Positions 1 to 11,481 of a stretch of DNA of 64,000 bases are shown piece after piece. Made by a program: the position numbers and the translations under genes. Under the pieces are notes generated by a model. It made no database searches. It saw only the letters and a list, made by a program, of their open reading frames with translations, and was not told the DNA's origin. Position 1 is the stretch's first letter. Every line of letters begins with the position of its first letter. Source of the stretch: Actinostola sp. cb2023 (Eukaryota; Cnidaria; Anthozoa; Actiniaria; Actinostolidae); the NCBI GenBank assembly GCA_033675265.1, contig JAUJYZ010001058.1:2445001-2509000 (forward strand). The letters are read 5' to 3'.

Positions 1-2278
1 TGTCGGGATTGTCTTCATCATCATTATCAAAGTATCCACGAGCTTCGTCATAGAGAAAGTCGAACGAACCCTTTCCTTTCTTGCACGAATTTAAAATATA
101 CTTCAGCATTTTTACCTTTGAAATCAAAATATTCGGATTTAGACAGACACCTTCAACGCACGTTGTTATTATCTAAAAAGACCTCCCTATCATCCCCCCC
201 CCCCCCCCCCCCCCCCCATAAAAAAGGTAAAACAAAGTACGTCACTATGATAAATGACCAGTTGCTATGTTGTTATGAAGAATCAGTGCCGGGATTCGCG
301 CGGGAATCGCTCGCGTAAATAAATCAGTGTTCCTGTTGTTTACCATGGCCATCACAGCGGTTTCTCTACTAAATAAAAATCTGAGTTCCACACCTTGTTG
401 GTATAACAGCTGAGTGTGAATGGGATTCTCTTTAACGCGGTCAGAATTTGTTCCTCTAATCGATTGGTTCCTTTGTAGCTTGTATCCTCTTTGATGTTGT
501 CTAGAAAGTGCTGAATATCAACTGCCACTTCTACCTATTAGGCAACAACGATCAAAGTTTAAAAGGAAGGAGAAAGGAGGAAGGAGGAAGGAGGAAGGAG
601 GAAGGAGGAAGGAGGAAGGAGGAAGGAGGAAGGAGGAAGGAGGAAGGAGGAAGGAGGAAGGAGGAAGGAGGAAGGAGGAAGGAGGCAGGGAAGGAGGAAG
701 GAGGAAGGCCTAGGAGGCGCACTTTTGTTACTTACCAAATCTTCACTAGTACCAGACATGTCCTCAACCATTTCCTTGATATCTGCTATCACACTTAGGG
801 TACTCTCATGAGTGATATTGCCTCTCAGGTACTGGAACGACTGCAACGTTACATACTATGCAAATTAGGATGATTCTGTATTGAAGGTGTACTGACTACA
901 ACCCTTAGTGATAACATGGTAAATGACATGGTGTGTTGCCAAACCTGTGTGATAACATGGTAAATGACATGGTGTGTTGCCAAACCTGTGTGATAACATG
1001 GTAAATGGCATGGTGTGTTGCCAAACCTGTGTGATAACATGGTAAATGATATGGTGTGTTGCCAAACCTGTGTGATAACATGGTAAATGGCATGGTGTGT
1101 TGCCAAACCTGTGTGATAACATGGTAAATGGCATGGTGTGTTGCCAAACCTGTGTGATAGCATGGTAAATGGCCAGGGGCGTAGCATGCATATACGCCCG
1201 TACGCACGTGCGTACAATTTAAAATCCTTAATATATGTATATATTATAAAAAACATAAAAATATTGAAAATAAAATGAAATCTAGGACAAAGTCTTAACA
1301 GCTCACGGCAGATTACTTGCTGGAAACTACTCACAGAAGGCAGGAAAATGCTATTTTGGAGACCCTATACCTCAAAAAAGTTTCGGGGAGCATACCCCCG
1401 CATCCTCCTACGAGCTCGCACCTTCGCCGCTCGTCAGATTGTGTCCCCCAATGCATTTCCCCTTTCAGTCAGTCATTGAAGGCATGTATAATGATGATTG
1501 TAGTTAGTACAGTCTCAAACAAAATGAATACCAAAAAACTGGCTTCGCCTCGGGTTATTATATCGCTATATATAACGGTAGCGGTATATATAACCTGTTT
1601 ACATAAATCCTTTAACTAATACTCATAAATAATTTACACAACCTTTACATAAATCCTTTTCTGAATCCTTTATATAACCTTTACATAAATCCCCCCATAA
1701 AACTGAGTGATAAATGCATTTTACTATGTATTTATGTAGCGAGAAAGTCCGCTGGAAAACGAAGGCTCTAGATTTCTAAATTTCCAGGGGGGGCATGCCC
1801 CCTCACCCCCCTAGAACCTCACGCCTTCGGCGCTCGTTGCTATGTGCGTACATTGCAAAAAACGCACGCTACGCCCCTGTGGCATGGTGTGTTGCCAAAC
1901 CTGTGTGATAACATGGTAAATGGCATGGTGTGTTGCCAAACCTGTGTGATAACATGGTAAATGGCATGGTGTGTTGCCAAACCTGTGTGATAACATGGTA
2001 AATGGCATGGTGTGTTGCCAAATCTGTGTGATAACATGGTCAACGACATGTCTGTTTGTTTTATCGTTTTATATGGTCAACGACACATTTACCTGTTCCA
2101 TGACGTTTTTAGCTATCGTTAAATTCCTTTCTGTCTCTTCAAAATGAACGAGGGATTGTTTGAGGTCGTCTCTTGCCTTCCTGGCCTCTTCTTGTTTAGC
2201 TCGGCATGCCTCATGACTGGCAATAATCATGTAAATATTGAGTCCTAAAGAGTTAAAGAATAATCAATCGATCAATCG

Positions 2279-2346
<68 letters not shown>

Positions 2347-5300
2347 GTATACTATTCCGGGCATGCAGTCTATTCAGTCAGATAGTTCGTCCATCAGTGT
2401 CAGTAAAGATAACCGTGTCATTCAGCCATATGGCTGCAAGATCTATCTATCTAATCAGTCAGTCAGTCAGTCTGTTTGTCTTACTGTGTGCTTGCAGTCT
2501 GTCTGTTTCGGGGCCATTCAGTTAATGAATTAGTTATATTTTTCTTCAGTACCAGCATTGAAATAACTCATGGCGACTTTAGCTCCGCTGATAATGCCTT
2601 TTCCAATCTTAGCTGCTCTGCCAAACCTCTGATTCAGTCTTAATTTAATGGAAGTGACCTTTGCCTGATATTGCTTTACTCCACCCGATATGTAACGGCC
2701 AAGTCTGGATTTTGAAGGTGGATCTACTAACTTAGTGGACGTCTTGACTTCCACCTAATAAAACAAATGGACTTTCATATAAAGAAAACGTAACAAGTTG
2801 TGGCAGGGTTGCGTGAAAAAACACCGTCCACCGTCCACCGTCCACCGTCCACCGTCCACCGTCCACCGTCCACCGTCCACCGTCCACCGTCCACCGTCCA
2901 CCGTCCACCGTCCACCGTCCACCGTCCACCGTCCAAAAGGCATGACTCGACTACTACTATCGATTTATACCTGTGCGGTGCTTGATGCTGCCATTCTCCT
3001 CTTAGCGAACCCATAAATCTTCTTTGCTGCGGGAATAACAAAGCCGACGAGTGGGAACCCAATAGCCAACGCACTGTCAACAGCCGATTCGTACAGGCTT
3101 GAAATGGTGGTGAAATTCACCGCACTTCCCAGGTTTGACTTTTCTTTGATCAATTTCTGATGAAATTATAAATAATAAATGCTTTATTTAAACTGGAAAA
3201 TTCATCACTATTAAAAAAACTTTCCCGTGTTATTGCGGCTGACCATATTTATAGCACTACTATCTATATGGTATCCTGGGTATCAGAGGGCGTTGTAAGG
3301 GGGCCGTGAGGAAATACCTCTGAACCCCAGGGTATCTCTATGGGTGTCGCTCGAGGAAAGACATAAATATATGGTTCCCTAACAAAACATTAGTTAAATA
3401 ACAATATCGATGTCACTGAAGCAAATGTAATAATACTCAGGGGAATGACACGTGGTCTGACATGGGGAAACAATGCACCCAAGCTCACATGGTTTATTAT
3501 ATTGCCTATAGAAGCATCAAGAGTTCCAGACTTCCGGTATTATTACAAAGGAAAAGTGAGCACCAATTCTAGACACAGGGAGCCCAAGCTATGTTTTTGC
3601 TCACTTGGTGCTCACTTTTCCTTTGTAATAATCTCACAATGCATTGCGCGCGTACCGGAAGTCTGGAACTCTTGATGCGTGTATATATTAGTAAACTAGA
3701 TATCCTGCAATGGGAGCGGCAATGGCTGTCAAAACGGTTGGCTCTACACGCTCTTGACATTATTATTGACATGCATGTAGTACAGCGTAAGAGGATGTTA
3801 GAGATCCAAGACTGCTTTGACTAGTGGTTTTATATATCATGACATACATTTAACTGAGCCTAATCTATTTATGATAGAATGCCAGCTCTGCGGCTTGGCG
3901 GTCCCCGAGTCAATCTGAATCTGAATGTTAATATCGGCAAAGCTTGAATTGCATCTCCACACCGATAAGAGTGAGAGCGGACACTGAGGGTGGTTACTAC
4001 CAGAGGTTTGCTTACGTCCTCAGTCAGTGGTGGTTTTACGTCCCTCCTATTTAAAGTATAGTAGAAACCAACTAGCATACTATCACGAATGCTGCAATCT
4101 GATTGGCTAACGTACTCACTATATCTATTGCGTAATAGATAGTGAGTAGCGAAAAAGCCGGTGTTTTGAACAAAAAACAAAGCGAAAAATCATTAAATAT
4201 TGGTATAAATCGAAGGTAGTATGCTAGTTGGTTTCTACTAAAACAATTAGACTACTCGTTCTCGTTTTCTATGAATAGCAAGTTCGGTTTTTACGACGCT
4301 ACGCGCCTCGTTGACTATTACTCATCAGTAGAAAACTCGAACTCGTAGTCTAATTGTTAAATAGTGTAGTGTGGAGAGACGGGACCGCCATTTACGTGAT
4401 CAGCCGCAGCCAACCGGGCGGCGGTGCATGGTACATTAATGAATTCGTCCGCCCATTTTTTTGATTTAATTTTCGAGTGATGTTTATACGTGCATAATAA
4501 GTCGAGTAACTCACTTTGATAATTGCTGTCTGGTTGTTAATGGCAATTGAAACCTCTGGTGAGATACTTGTGAGAAAGGTTTCTTGTTCGTCATGGATCT
4601 CATTCAGCTCATCCAAGATTTTCTCAAACGCATTGATGTTGTGGTTGATATAAACTTGGATGTTTTTAGCTGAAATAAGAAAACTATATATTAATTATTT
4701 CTAAGAGAACATAAGGGGACAGAAAGGGACACTATAGCTACAGGTCTTTGGGATCCCTATGTTTATGTTCTGTTTTAGAACATGCGAACCTCTGCGTGAC
4801 CATACTTCCGGTTATATCATATAAAAATGTTCCATATTCTTTTTGTAACATGATACTTTGGAGGAAGTGGCTTGTGTAACTTCTTCAATTTTAATCCAAT
4901 CACAATCACAATGAGACTTCACGTCGGGCACAAATGACCCCAAAATCGGCAATGTTAAACGTCCCTCTTTTACATTAACCTTCGTATTTTCAATAATTTG
5001 ACATCAATTGAGATGAAAGTTTCGGAGGTTGCTTACTACATGTAGTGTTTTAATTGTGGCATTCTAAAAGTTACCACTGACGTAATTATGACGTCATCAC
5101 GAATTGTTACATTTCTTGGAAAATCGAGATCACTTTAAAACGTTCTGAAAAGTAGATATTTCGAAAGAGAATAACATTCTCTAAAATTTGGTGCAATTTT
5201 TATCTCGATGCGATAATTTATGGCTGAAGTTATAAAGGATATTAATTTTATGATGACGTCATAGAAATGACGTCACCTAAATAGCATTAAAGCTTTACGG

Positions 5301-8300
5301 AGCAATGCAAATCGATGAAATGACGTTATCGTGGTCATTTATGGTTAATAATAGATGTTTGTAATGGACGAAGCTGAAAATGTTGGTCCACGATCTTTAT
5401 TAGGGATATTTTAAAATATTGGTGACGTCATTATGACGTAACAGAAATCTGTCAATATTTTTGATTAATATTTCTAATACTTATCTTCAAAAAATCAAAA
5501 ATCTAAAACGATACGATTTGAGGGCCTTCAGTTAGTTCTTTCAATATGCAAAGTGTGAAGACAAAATATTTTCAAACAAAAAAGTTGAATGAAGAAGTTA
5601 TTTTTATATATATTGTTCATAATTTCCCAAATGAATTATATAGAGCCATTCGTAAATAAACTTCTTCATTCAACTTTTTTGTTTGAAAATATTTTGTCTT
5701 CACACTTTGCATATTGAAAGAACTAACTGAAGGCCCTCAAATCGTATCGTTTTAGATTTTTGATTTTTTGAAGATAAGTATTAGAAATATTAATCAAAAA
5801 TATTGACAGATTTCTGTTACGTCATAATGACGTCACCAATATTTTAAAATATCCCTAATAAAGATCGTGGACCAACATTTTCAGCTTCGTCCAATTACAA
5901 ACATCTATTATTAACCATAAATGACCACGATAACGTCATTTCATCGATTTGCATTGCTCCGTAAAGCTTTAATGCTATTTAGGTGACGTCATTTCTATGA
6001 CGTCATCATAAAATTAATATCCTTTATAACTCAGCCATAAATTATCGCATCGAGATAAAAATTGCACCAAATTTTAGAGAATGTTATTCTCTTTCGAAAT
6101 ATCTACTTTTCAGAACGTTTTAAAGTGATCTCGATTTTCCCGAGAAATGTAACAATTCGTGATGACGTCACAATTACGTCAGTGGTAACTTTTAGCAAGC
6201 CAAAATAAAACACTACATGTAGTAAGCAACCTCCAAAACTTTCATCCCAATTGATGTCAAATTGTTGAAAATACGAAGGTTAATGTAAAAGAGGCACGTT
6301 TAACATTGCCGATTTTGGGGTCATTTGTGCCCGACGTGCTTAGCAACGTGACAGTAATTTTGAAGACAAGAAATCTGGCCGTTCGATTTTTATGATTTTG
6401 GCGAGAAAATGAACATGCCAACAAATTTTTAAATTCAAAAATACACTAATTTGATGGTTGCATTTGAATAAACATTTAAAAATAAATAAAGCTATAAGAG
6501 AATAAAATATCTGAGATATCGTTATTCAATCCGAAGATATGAATTTTTGAAATTTGAAAATTCGCCATTTTGTTCCTAAAAAAGCTGAATGGCTACCCTG
6601 GATAAATAAAGTCTTACTTTACTTTGTATATATTTGGGTTCGCAAAGGATCATGGTAATATCTAGATGTACAGCCGCCATATTTTTCTGTACAGTGGATT
6701 CATAGTAATTGGTATATTACGCGCGCTTTGATTGGTCGAGGGTCGTGTGTTATTAGAGTACAGACACAAATATGACGTCACAAAATCACTCAATTCTCAA
6801 AATATTATATAAAACAAATAGATTCCATTTTCTCGTGCGTCTGTACTCTTATAGATGCGGCACAGATGACGTCAAAATGTGGTGAGAACAACAAACAGTC
6901 ACGTCACTCGACTTCGACACCTGGCGCACGTTTTTGTTCTTACCACATTATGACGTCGTCTCATGTACATCTATAAGAGTACAGAGGCACGACAAAATGG
7001 AATCTATTTGCTAACGTTAAATAAATTTGCTCTCCTAAGTACGTATATCTTCATGACTGCCGTATATTATAAATTATATCAATTAAAATCTAAGAGAATG
7101 TTTCACCTTCAAGTTCGATTTCGTCAGCTCGTTGACTCTTTTCTTGAATTTCAGTTTTCAATTCAAGGAACTCATCGCGGAACCTACACGCATCAGGGAA
7201 AGATGTGCAACAACCAGCAATGGCTTGAAAAATAGCATTACCGAGACCAGCTAAGGACGTCACGGTCGATGCAACTTTGCCTCCAATTCGTATCGCTTTA
7301 AAAACACTGCTTATCCATCCTAGAAAGAGAAGTGAGTCGATTGGTTAGTGAAGGAAGAGTGCGTGAGTGTGTTACTTTGCGGTATGAATTGATATTTATA
7401 GTTCACGCGGGGCAGGGCGGAAGAGGGATCGAGGAGGACGGCGAAAATACCCATTCGTCTGCGAACAGATCAAACACGAGAAAGTGTGTTTCATCCGGTT
7501 GAAAAACCGAGGCGCAGCCTTCTTCGAGGTGTTTGGATATCGGATGAAACACTCTTTCGAGTGCTTGATATAGCTTCTCAAACCATTAATCATGATAGCA
7601 TGCATTACACCGTCTTCGACCTTAACGTCGCCGTAATAAACCTCTTTAGCTTCGTATGGAAATTGTCCATTTCAAACCTTGTGATGTAAACATGATAGCA
7701 TGCATTACACTGTCTTCGACCTTAACGTCGCCGTAATAAACCTCTTTAGCTTCGTATGGAAATTGTCCATTTCAAACCATGTGATGTAAACATGATAGCA
7801 TGCATTACACCGTCTTCGACCTTAACGTCGCCGTAATAAACCTCTTTAGCTTCGTATGGAAATTGTCCATTTCAAACCATGTGATGTAAACATGATAGCA
7901 TGCATTACACCGTCTTCGACCTTAACGTCGCCGTAATAAACCTCTTTAGCTTCGTATGGAAATTGTCCATTTCAAACCTTGTGATGTAAACATGATAGCA
8001 TGCATTACACCGTCTTCGACCTTAACGTCGCCGTAATAAACCTCTTTAGCTTCGTATGGAAATTGTCCATTTCAAACCATGTGATGTAAACATGATAGCA
8101 TGCATTACACCGTCTTCGACCTTAACGTCGCCGTAATAAACCTCTTTAGCTTCGTATGGAAATTGTCCATTTCAAACCTTGTGATGTAAACATGATAGCA
8201 TGCATTACACCGTCTTCGACCTTAACGTCGCCGTAATAAACCTCTTTAGCTTCGTATGGAAATTGTCCATTTCAAACCATGTGATGTAAACATGATAGCA

Positions 8301-10191
8301 TGCATTACACCGTCTTCGACCTTAACGTCGCCGTAATAAACCTCTTTAGCTTCGTATGGAAATTGTCCATTTCAAACCTTGTGATGTAAACATGATAGCA
8401 TGCATTACACCGTCTTCGACCTTAACGTCGCCGTAATAAACCTCTTTAGCTTCGTATATGGAAATTGTCCATTTCAAACCTTGTGATGTAAACATGATAG
8501 CATGCATTACACCGTCTTCGACCTTAACGTCGCCGTAATAAACCTCTTTAGCTTCGTATGGAAATTGTCCATTTCAAACCATGTGATGTAAACATGATAG
8601 CATGCATTACACCGTCTTCGACCTTAACGTCGCCGTAATAAACCTCTTTAGCTTCGTATGGAAATTGTCCATTTCAAACCTTGTGATGTAAACATGATAG
8701 CATGCATTACACCGTCTTCGACCTTAACGTCGCCGTAATAAACCTCTTTAGCTTCGTATGGAAATTGTCCATTTCAAACCATGTGATGTAAACATGATAG
8801 CATGCATTACACCGTCTTCGACCTTAACGTCGCCGTAATAAACCTCTTTAGCTTCGTATGGAAATTGTCCATTTCAAACCATGTGATGTAAACATGATAT
8901 TCTCTGGAGAATTGTTCCTTTATATTTCTGACATTTATTCGTTCATATTGAAAGGACTAATTGTCCAGAGAACACCATGTAAACATCACATGGTTTGAAA
9001 TGGGCGATTTTCATACGAAGCTAAATAGGTCTATTGTGACTCTTGTTGGTTAGATACCAAATCGAGCAGTGGACTGGGACCTACAATGCCCGTAAAACTA
9101 ATTCAAGAAGAAACTATAGAAAAAGTGGGCATCATTTTCTGTGAGACCTGATCAAACTTAGCTACTGTAGCTATAGCCATACAAACTCTGTTATTGTTAA
9201 CGTAAAATTTCAAAAGTTTATAATTCCGACATGCACTGAATTCGCTCAAATCACATCAATAATAATTTCGTAATTACATAATTAATTCTAATAAACTCGT
9301 TTCCAGTCCCCTGCTTGTTTTGGTAATGGTTAATTGCCGTCAAACGTTTCATTAACCGAGAAATAAGTACTGATACGTGTTGCATAAATCCCGAATTGCA
9401 CGAGCAGTATATGCGATTTCCTATACTTATTGCATGTATACCTCTTCTGGTAGATTTTGCATAAAGGGGTTTTTGTGGAACAAGACGAGTTGTGTCAGCA
9501 TCCAACCACACCCAGTCATTTTCTTTTGGATTGCTGGACTCTGAAGAACTCTTGTCCTTGCATTCTTTGTCTGTGAATAGAGCCGAATAAAGTATATGAT
9601 AATTAATATTATTATATAGCACAGATACTACGCGCGCTCTAATATTGGTCAATTAGCGGGCCGTAACTTCCCGTACGGCCCGCTGAAAACAGATCTAGAA
9701 AAGTAAGGAAAAGCTATATAATAAATATCTTATTAACCTCGCTTGCTCGGTCCGTACGGGAAGTTATGGATCCTCGTTTTCTCCCACTCTTTATGGCCCG
9801 CGCGCTACGCGCTTGGGCCATAAGACCGTGCGAAAAATACTCGGTCCATAACTTCCTGTACGGACCGAGCAAGCGAGGTTAATAAGAGGTATATAATGAT
9901 AATTGAATAATGATGATAATAATAATAATAATCATCGTCATAATAATCATAATAATAATCATAGTAATAATAATCATAATAAAATAATAATAATAATAAT
10001 AATAATAATGATGATAATAATAATGATGATAATAATAATCATCATCATCATCATCATAATAATCATAGTAATAATAATAATGATAATAATAATAATAATG
10101 ATAATAATAATAATGATGATTATGATGATGATGATATAAATAATAATAATGTATAATACTACTACTACTACTAATAATAATAATATCAATA

Positions 10192-10242
<51 letters not shown>

Positions 10243-11481
10243 GAAAACATCATCAAAATAAATCAACCTACTCCTATACCTACAGGATGTCTTGCACTAT
10301 AAACCTATCCTTAGTAACCAGGCCGCTTATAATAGTGTTATAATTAATTCATAATTGCACAAGCATAAGCGTGACTGTGATTGCATGGCAACATTACCAC
10401 CATAAACATACCCTTAGTAACCAGGCCGCTTATAATAGTGTTATAATTAATTCATAATTGCACAAGCATAAGCGTGACTGTGATTGCATGGCAACATTAC
10501 CACAATAAACATACCCTTAGTAACCAGGCCGCTTATAATAGTGTTATAATTAATTCATATTTGCACAAGCATAAGTGTGACTGTGATTGCATATGGCACG
10601 GGCCACGTTGAACGACGAATTAGAATTTCAAAATGGCGTATTTATGAGTTACAATGCAAGACATTCTGTAGACATAAAAGTAAGTAAATTTACTTATTTC
10701 TACTTCACAATTATCATTCCTAAACGCTGCGTATATATATCCTATCGCTCAAGGTTCAAGCAACTGTTTGTGCTTGCCAGAAAAACTTCGTTTCAGAAAA
10801 ACCGTAACTTCGTACGAACATTATATGTTTTAAATCAAAATATAATTTTACAGCACAATTCAAAACTTCTTTGAAGTAGTTACACATACAGTCATTCTCA
10901 AAAACGTTGTCCAGATGAAAAGACTACAATACTACAATAAAGCCACGTGATTCATTATGTTTTCAATTTCTGCACGCGAAACTGCGAGTTGATACCAGTG
11001 CCATTACATTCGGTTTTCACAATGCCGTGTACTTTTGCATCTCAAATTGAAATTCCACGCGAGGAAATTGAATACGTAATGAATCACGTGACTTTATTGT
11101 AGTATTGTAGTCTTTTCATCTGCACAACCTTTTTGAGAATGACTGTATGTGCAAACGTGCACAAAGCACGCTGGAATGTCCAGGCCTCTCGTCTGTGCGA
11201 ACCACAGGAATCCCAAACACCGCCTCAACCTTTCGAAATTGATGCAAATCGTCAGTGCACTCCATCTAATTTTACAGAATCGGAAAGTATGACAGATATA
11301 AATTGTCTGTGTATTTTCAGTGTTTATTTTATTGCTTACCAGTTGTTTTGACATCATCGTGTCCCTTTTCCTGGACACCTTTCGATTGTTTGTGATACTT
11401 GACCATGTGTACATGCCCACATTCCTGTAGAAGGAGAAGAACGCACAGAAGGGCTGCATATCGCGTGGTCAAGGCAGTCAT
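1..11481 (-). CDS. Gene 1 of an unrecognised secreted protein family (3' end outside window)
   Basis: Ten exons fit one reading phase: 11340-11481, 9442-9570, 7107-7319, 4515-4669, 2971-3156, 2553-2754, 2093-2244, 736-840, 394-534 and 1-115 (cut by the edge). Each has GT/AG borders, and each matches an exon of the gene at 13955-23544 in order, nearly always in the same phase. The first exon encodes a signal peptide (MTALTTRYAALLCVLLLL core). The second encodes a polar linker ending Arg-Arg-Gly across the next splice junction. The third starts with a hydrophobic/amphipathic stretch and has a CC-x5-FPDAC-like cysteine cluster. Later exons are charged and helical, with one further hydrophobic segment in 2971-3156. 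An upstream in-frame Met is possible, but a TTTCAG acceptor just before the chosen start suggests a 5' UTR intron. I do not recognise the family. Secretion is inferred from the signal peptide; function is unknown. Confidence 0.72.
194..217. repeat. Poly-C run
   Basis: Twenty-four consecutive C between the exons 1-115 and 394-534 of gene 1. Confidence 0.95.
561..708. repeat. 7-bp purine microsatellite (GGAGGAA)n
   Basis: About 20 copies of a purine-only heptamer in the intron between exons 394-534 and 736-840 of gene 1. Confidence 0.9.
900..1173. repeat. 41-bp minisatellite, part 1
   Basis: Six to seven near-identical 41-bp units containing CATGGTGTGTTGCCAAACC. The same array continues at 1880-2045 after an inserted element. 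It lies in an intron of gene 1. Confidence 0.9.
1174..1879. mobile_element. 706-bp TIR element inserted in the 41-bp array
   Basis: It begins CAGGGGCGTAGC and ends GCTACGCCCCTG, perfect 12-bp inverted ends with weaker complementarity further in. It splits the 41-bp array. TGGC is present on both sides (1170-1173 and 1880-1883), which fits a short target-site duplication. No coding potential. Confidence 0.8.
1880..2045. repeat. 41-bp minisatellite, part 2
   Basis: Four units of the same 41-bp repeat as at 900-1173, on the other side of the inserted element. Confidence 0.9.
2262..2345. repeat. (ATCA)n microsatellite
   Basis: About 20 tetranucleotide copies just upstream of the gene 1 exon 2093-2244 (that is, in the preceding intron). 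Confidence 0.9.
2821..2936. repeat. (CCGTCCA)n microsatellite
   Basis: About 16 heptamer copies in the 214-bp intron between gene 1 exons 2971-3156 and 2553-2754. The array takes up over half of that short intron. Confidence 0.9.
3513..3678. repeat. Foldback element, 166 bp
   Basis: The arms GCATCAAGAGTTCCAGACTT and complement close the unit, with a second inner pair built on ACAAAGGAAAAGTGAGCACC. It lies in a gene 1 intron. Confidence 0.8.
4060..4239. repeat. Foldback element
   Basis: The outer arms AGTAGAAACCAACTAGCATAC and their complement (4219-4239) close a 180-bp unit in a gene 1 intron. Confidence 0.75.
4244..4356. repeat. Foldback element adjoining the previous one
   Basis: The arms CAATTAGACTACTCGTTCTC and a near-complement at 4337-4356 close a 113-bp hairpin immediately beside the element at 4060-4239. 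Confidence 0.75.
4920..6338. repeat. 1.4-kb palindrome (long-armed foldback element)
   Basis: The arms 4920-5605 and about 5658-6338 are inverted copies almost throughout, starting CACGTCGGGCACAAATGACC outside and meeting at a spacer of about 50 bp. Differences are few and scattered. There are several TGACGTCA-like sites. No coding potential. It lies in a gene 1 intron. Confidence 0.9.
6818..7004. repeat. Foldback element beside a gene 1 exon
   Basis: ATTCCATTTTCTCGTGCGTC and a near-complement at its other end close a hairpin of about 187 bp. It ends about 100 bp from the exon at 7107-7319. Confidence 0.75.
7466..7568. repeat. Imperfect hairpin preceding the 100-bp array
   Basis: GAGAAAGTGTGTTTCATCCG pairs with CGGATGAAACACTCTTTCGA about 50 bases later. 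Confidence 0.65.
7591..8898. repeat. 100-bp tandem array, 13 copies
   Basis: Units start CATGATAGCATGCATTACAC at 7591, 7691, 7791 and so on to 8793, exactly 100 bp apart except one unit with two extra bases near 8457. Variation is minimal, chiefly CCATGTG against CCTTGTG. An inverted partial unit follows at about 8978-9030. The array lies in the intron between gene 1 exons 9442-9570 and 7107-7319. Confidence 0.95.
8898..9035. repeat. Hairpin and inverted partial unit closing the 100-bp array
   Basis: TTCTCTGGAGAATTGTTCCT pairs with a near-complement near 8949-8971. The following CACATGGTTTGAAATGGGC... is the complement of the array unit's own end, so the array is bounded by an opposite-strand copy. 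Confidence 0.75.
9719..9898. repeat. Foldback element
   Basis: AACCTCGCTTGCTCGGTCCG and its complement (9859-9878 region) close the unit. The arms extend to about 50 bp each. Confidence 0.8.
9899..10242. repeat. Mixed ATA/ATG/ATC trinucleotide microsatellite
   Basis: About 340 bp of interrupted trinucleotide repeats in the first intron of gene 1. Confidence 0.9.
10299..10595. repeat. 103-bp tandem repeat, three copies
   Basis: CCTTAGTAACCAGGCCGCTT recurs at 10309, 10412 and 10515. The units are almost identical. Confidence 0.9.
10889..11145. mobile_element. Tc1/mariner-like MITE, copy 1
   Basis: It begins CAGTCATTCTCAAAAACGTT and ends with the complementary GAATGACTG, flanked by TA on both sides (10887-10888, 11146-11147). 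The inverted arms are about 75 bp. It is related to 61786-62046. CAGT ends and a TA target are typical of Tc1/mariner elements; the assignment is inference. Confidence 0.75.

Noticed and set aside
849..1334. Open frames with repeated CYHTGLATHH-type peptide
   Set aside because: Translation of the 41-bp minisatellite.
7591..8898. CRISPR-like array
   Set aside because: The 100-bp units are contiguous without unique spacers, and the genome is clearly eukaryotic.
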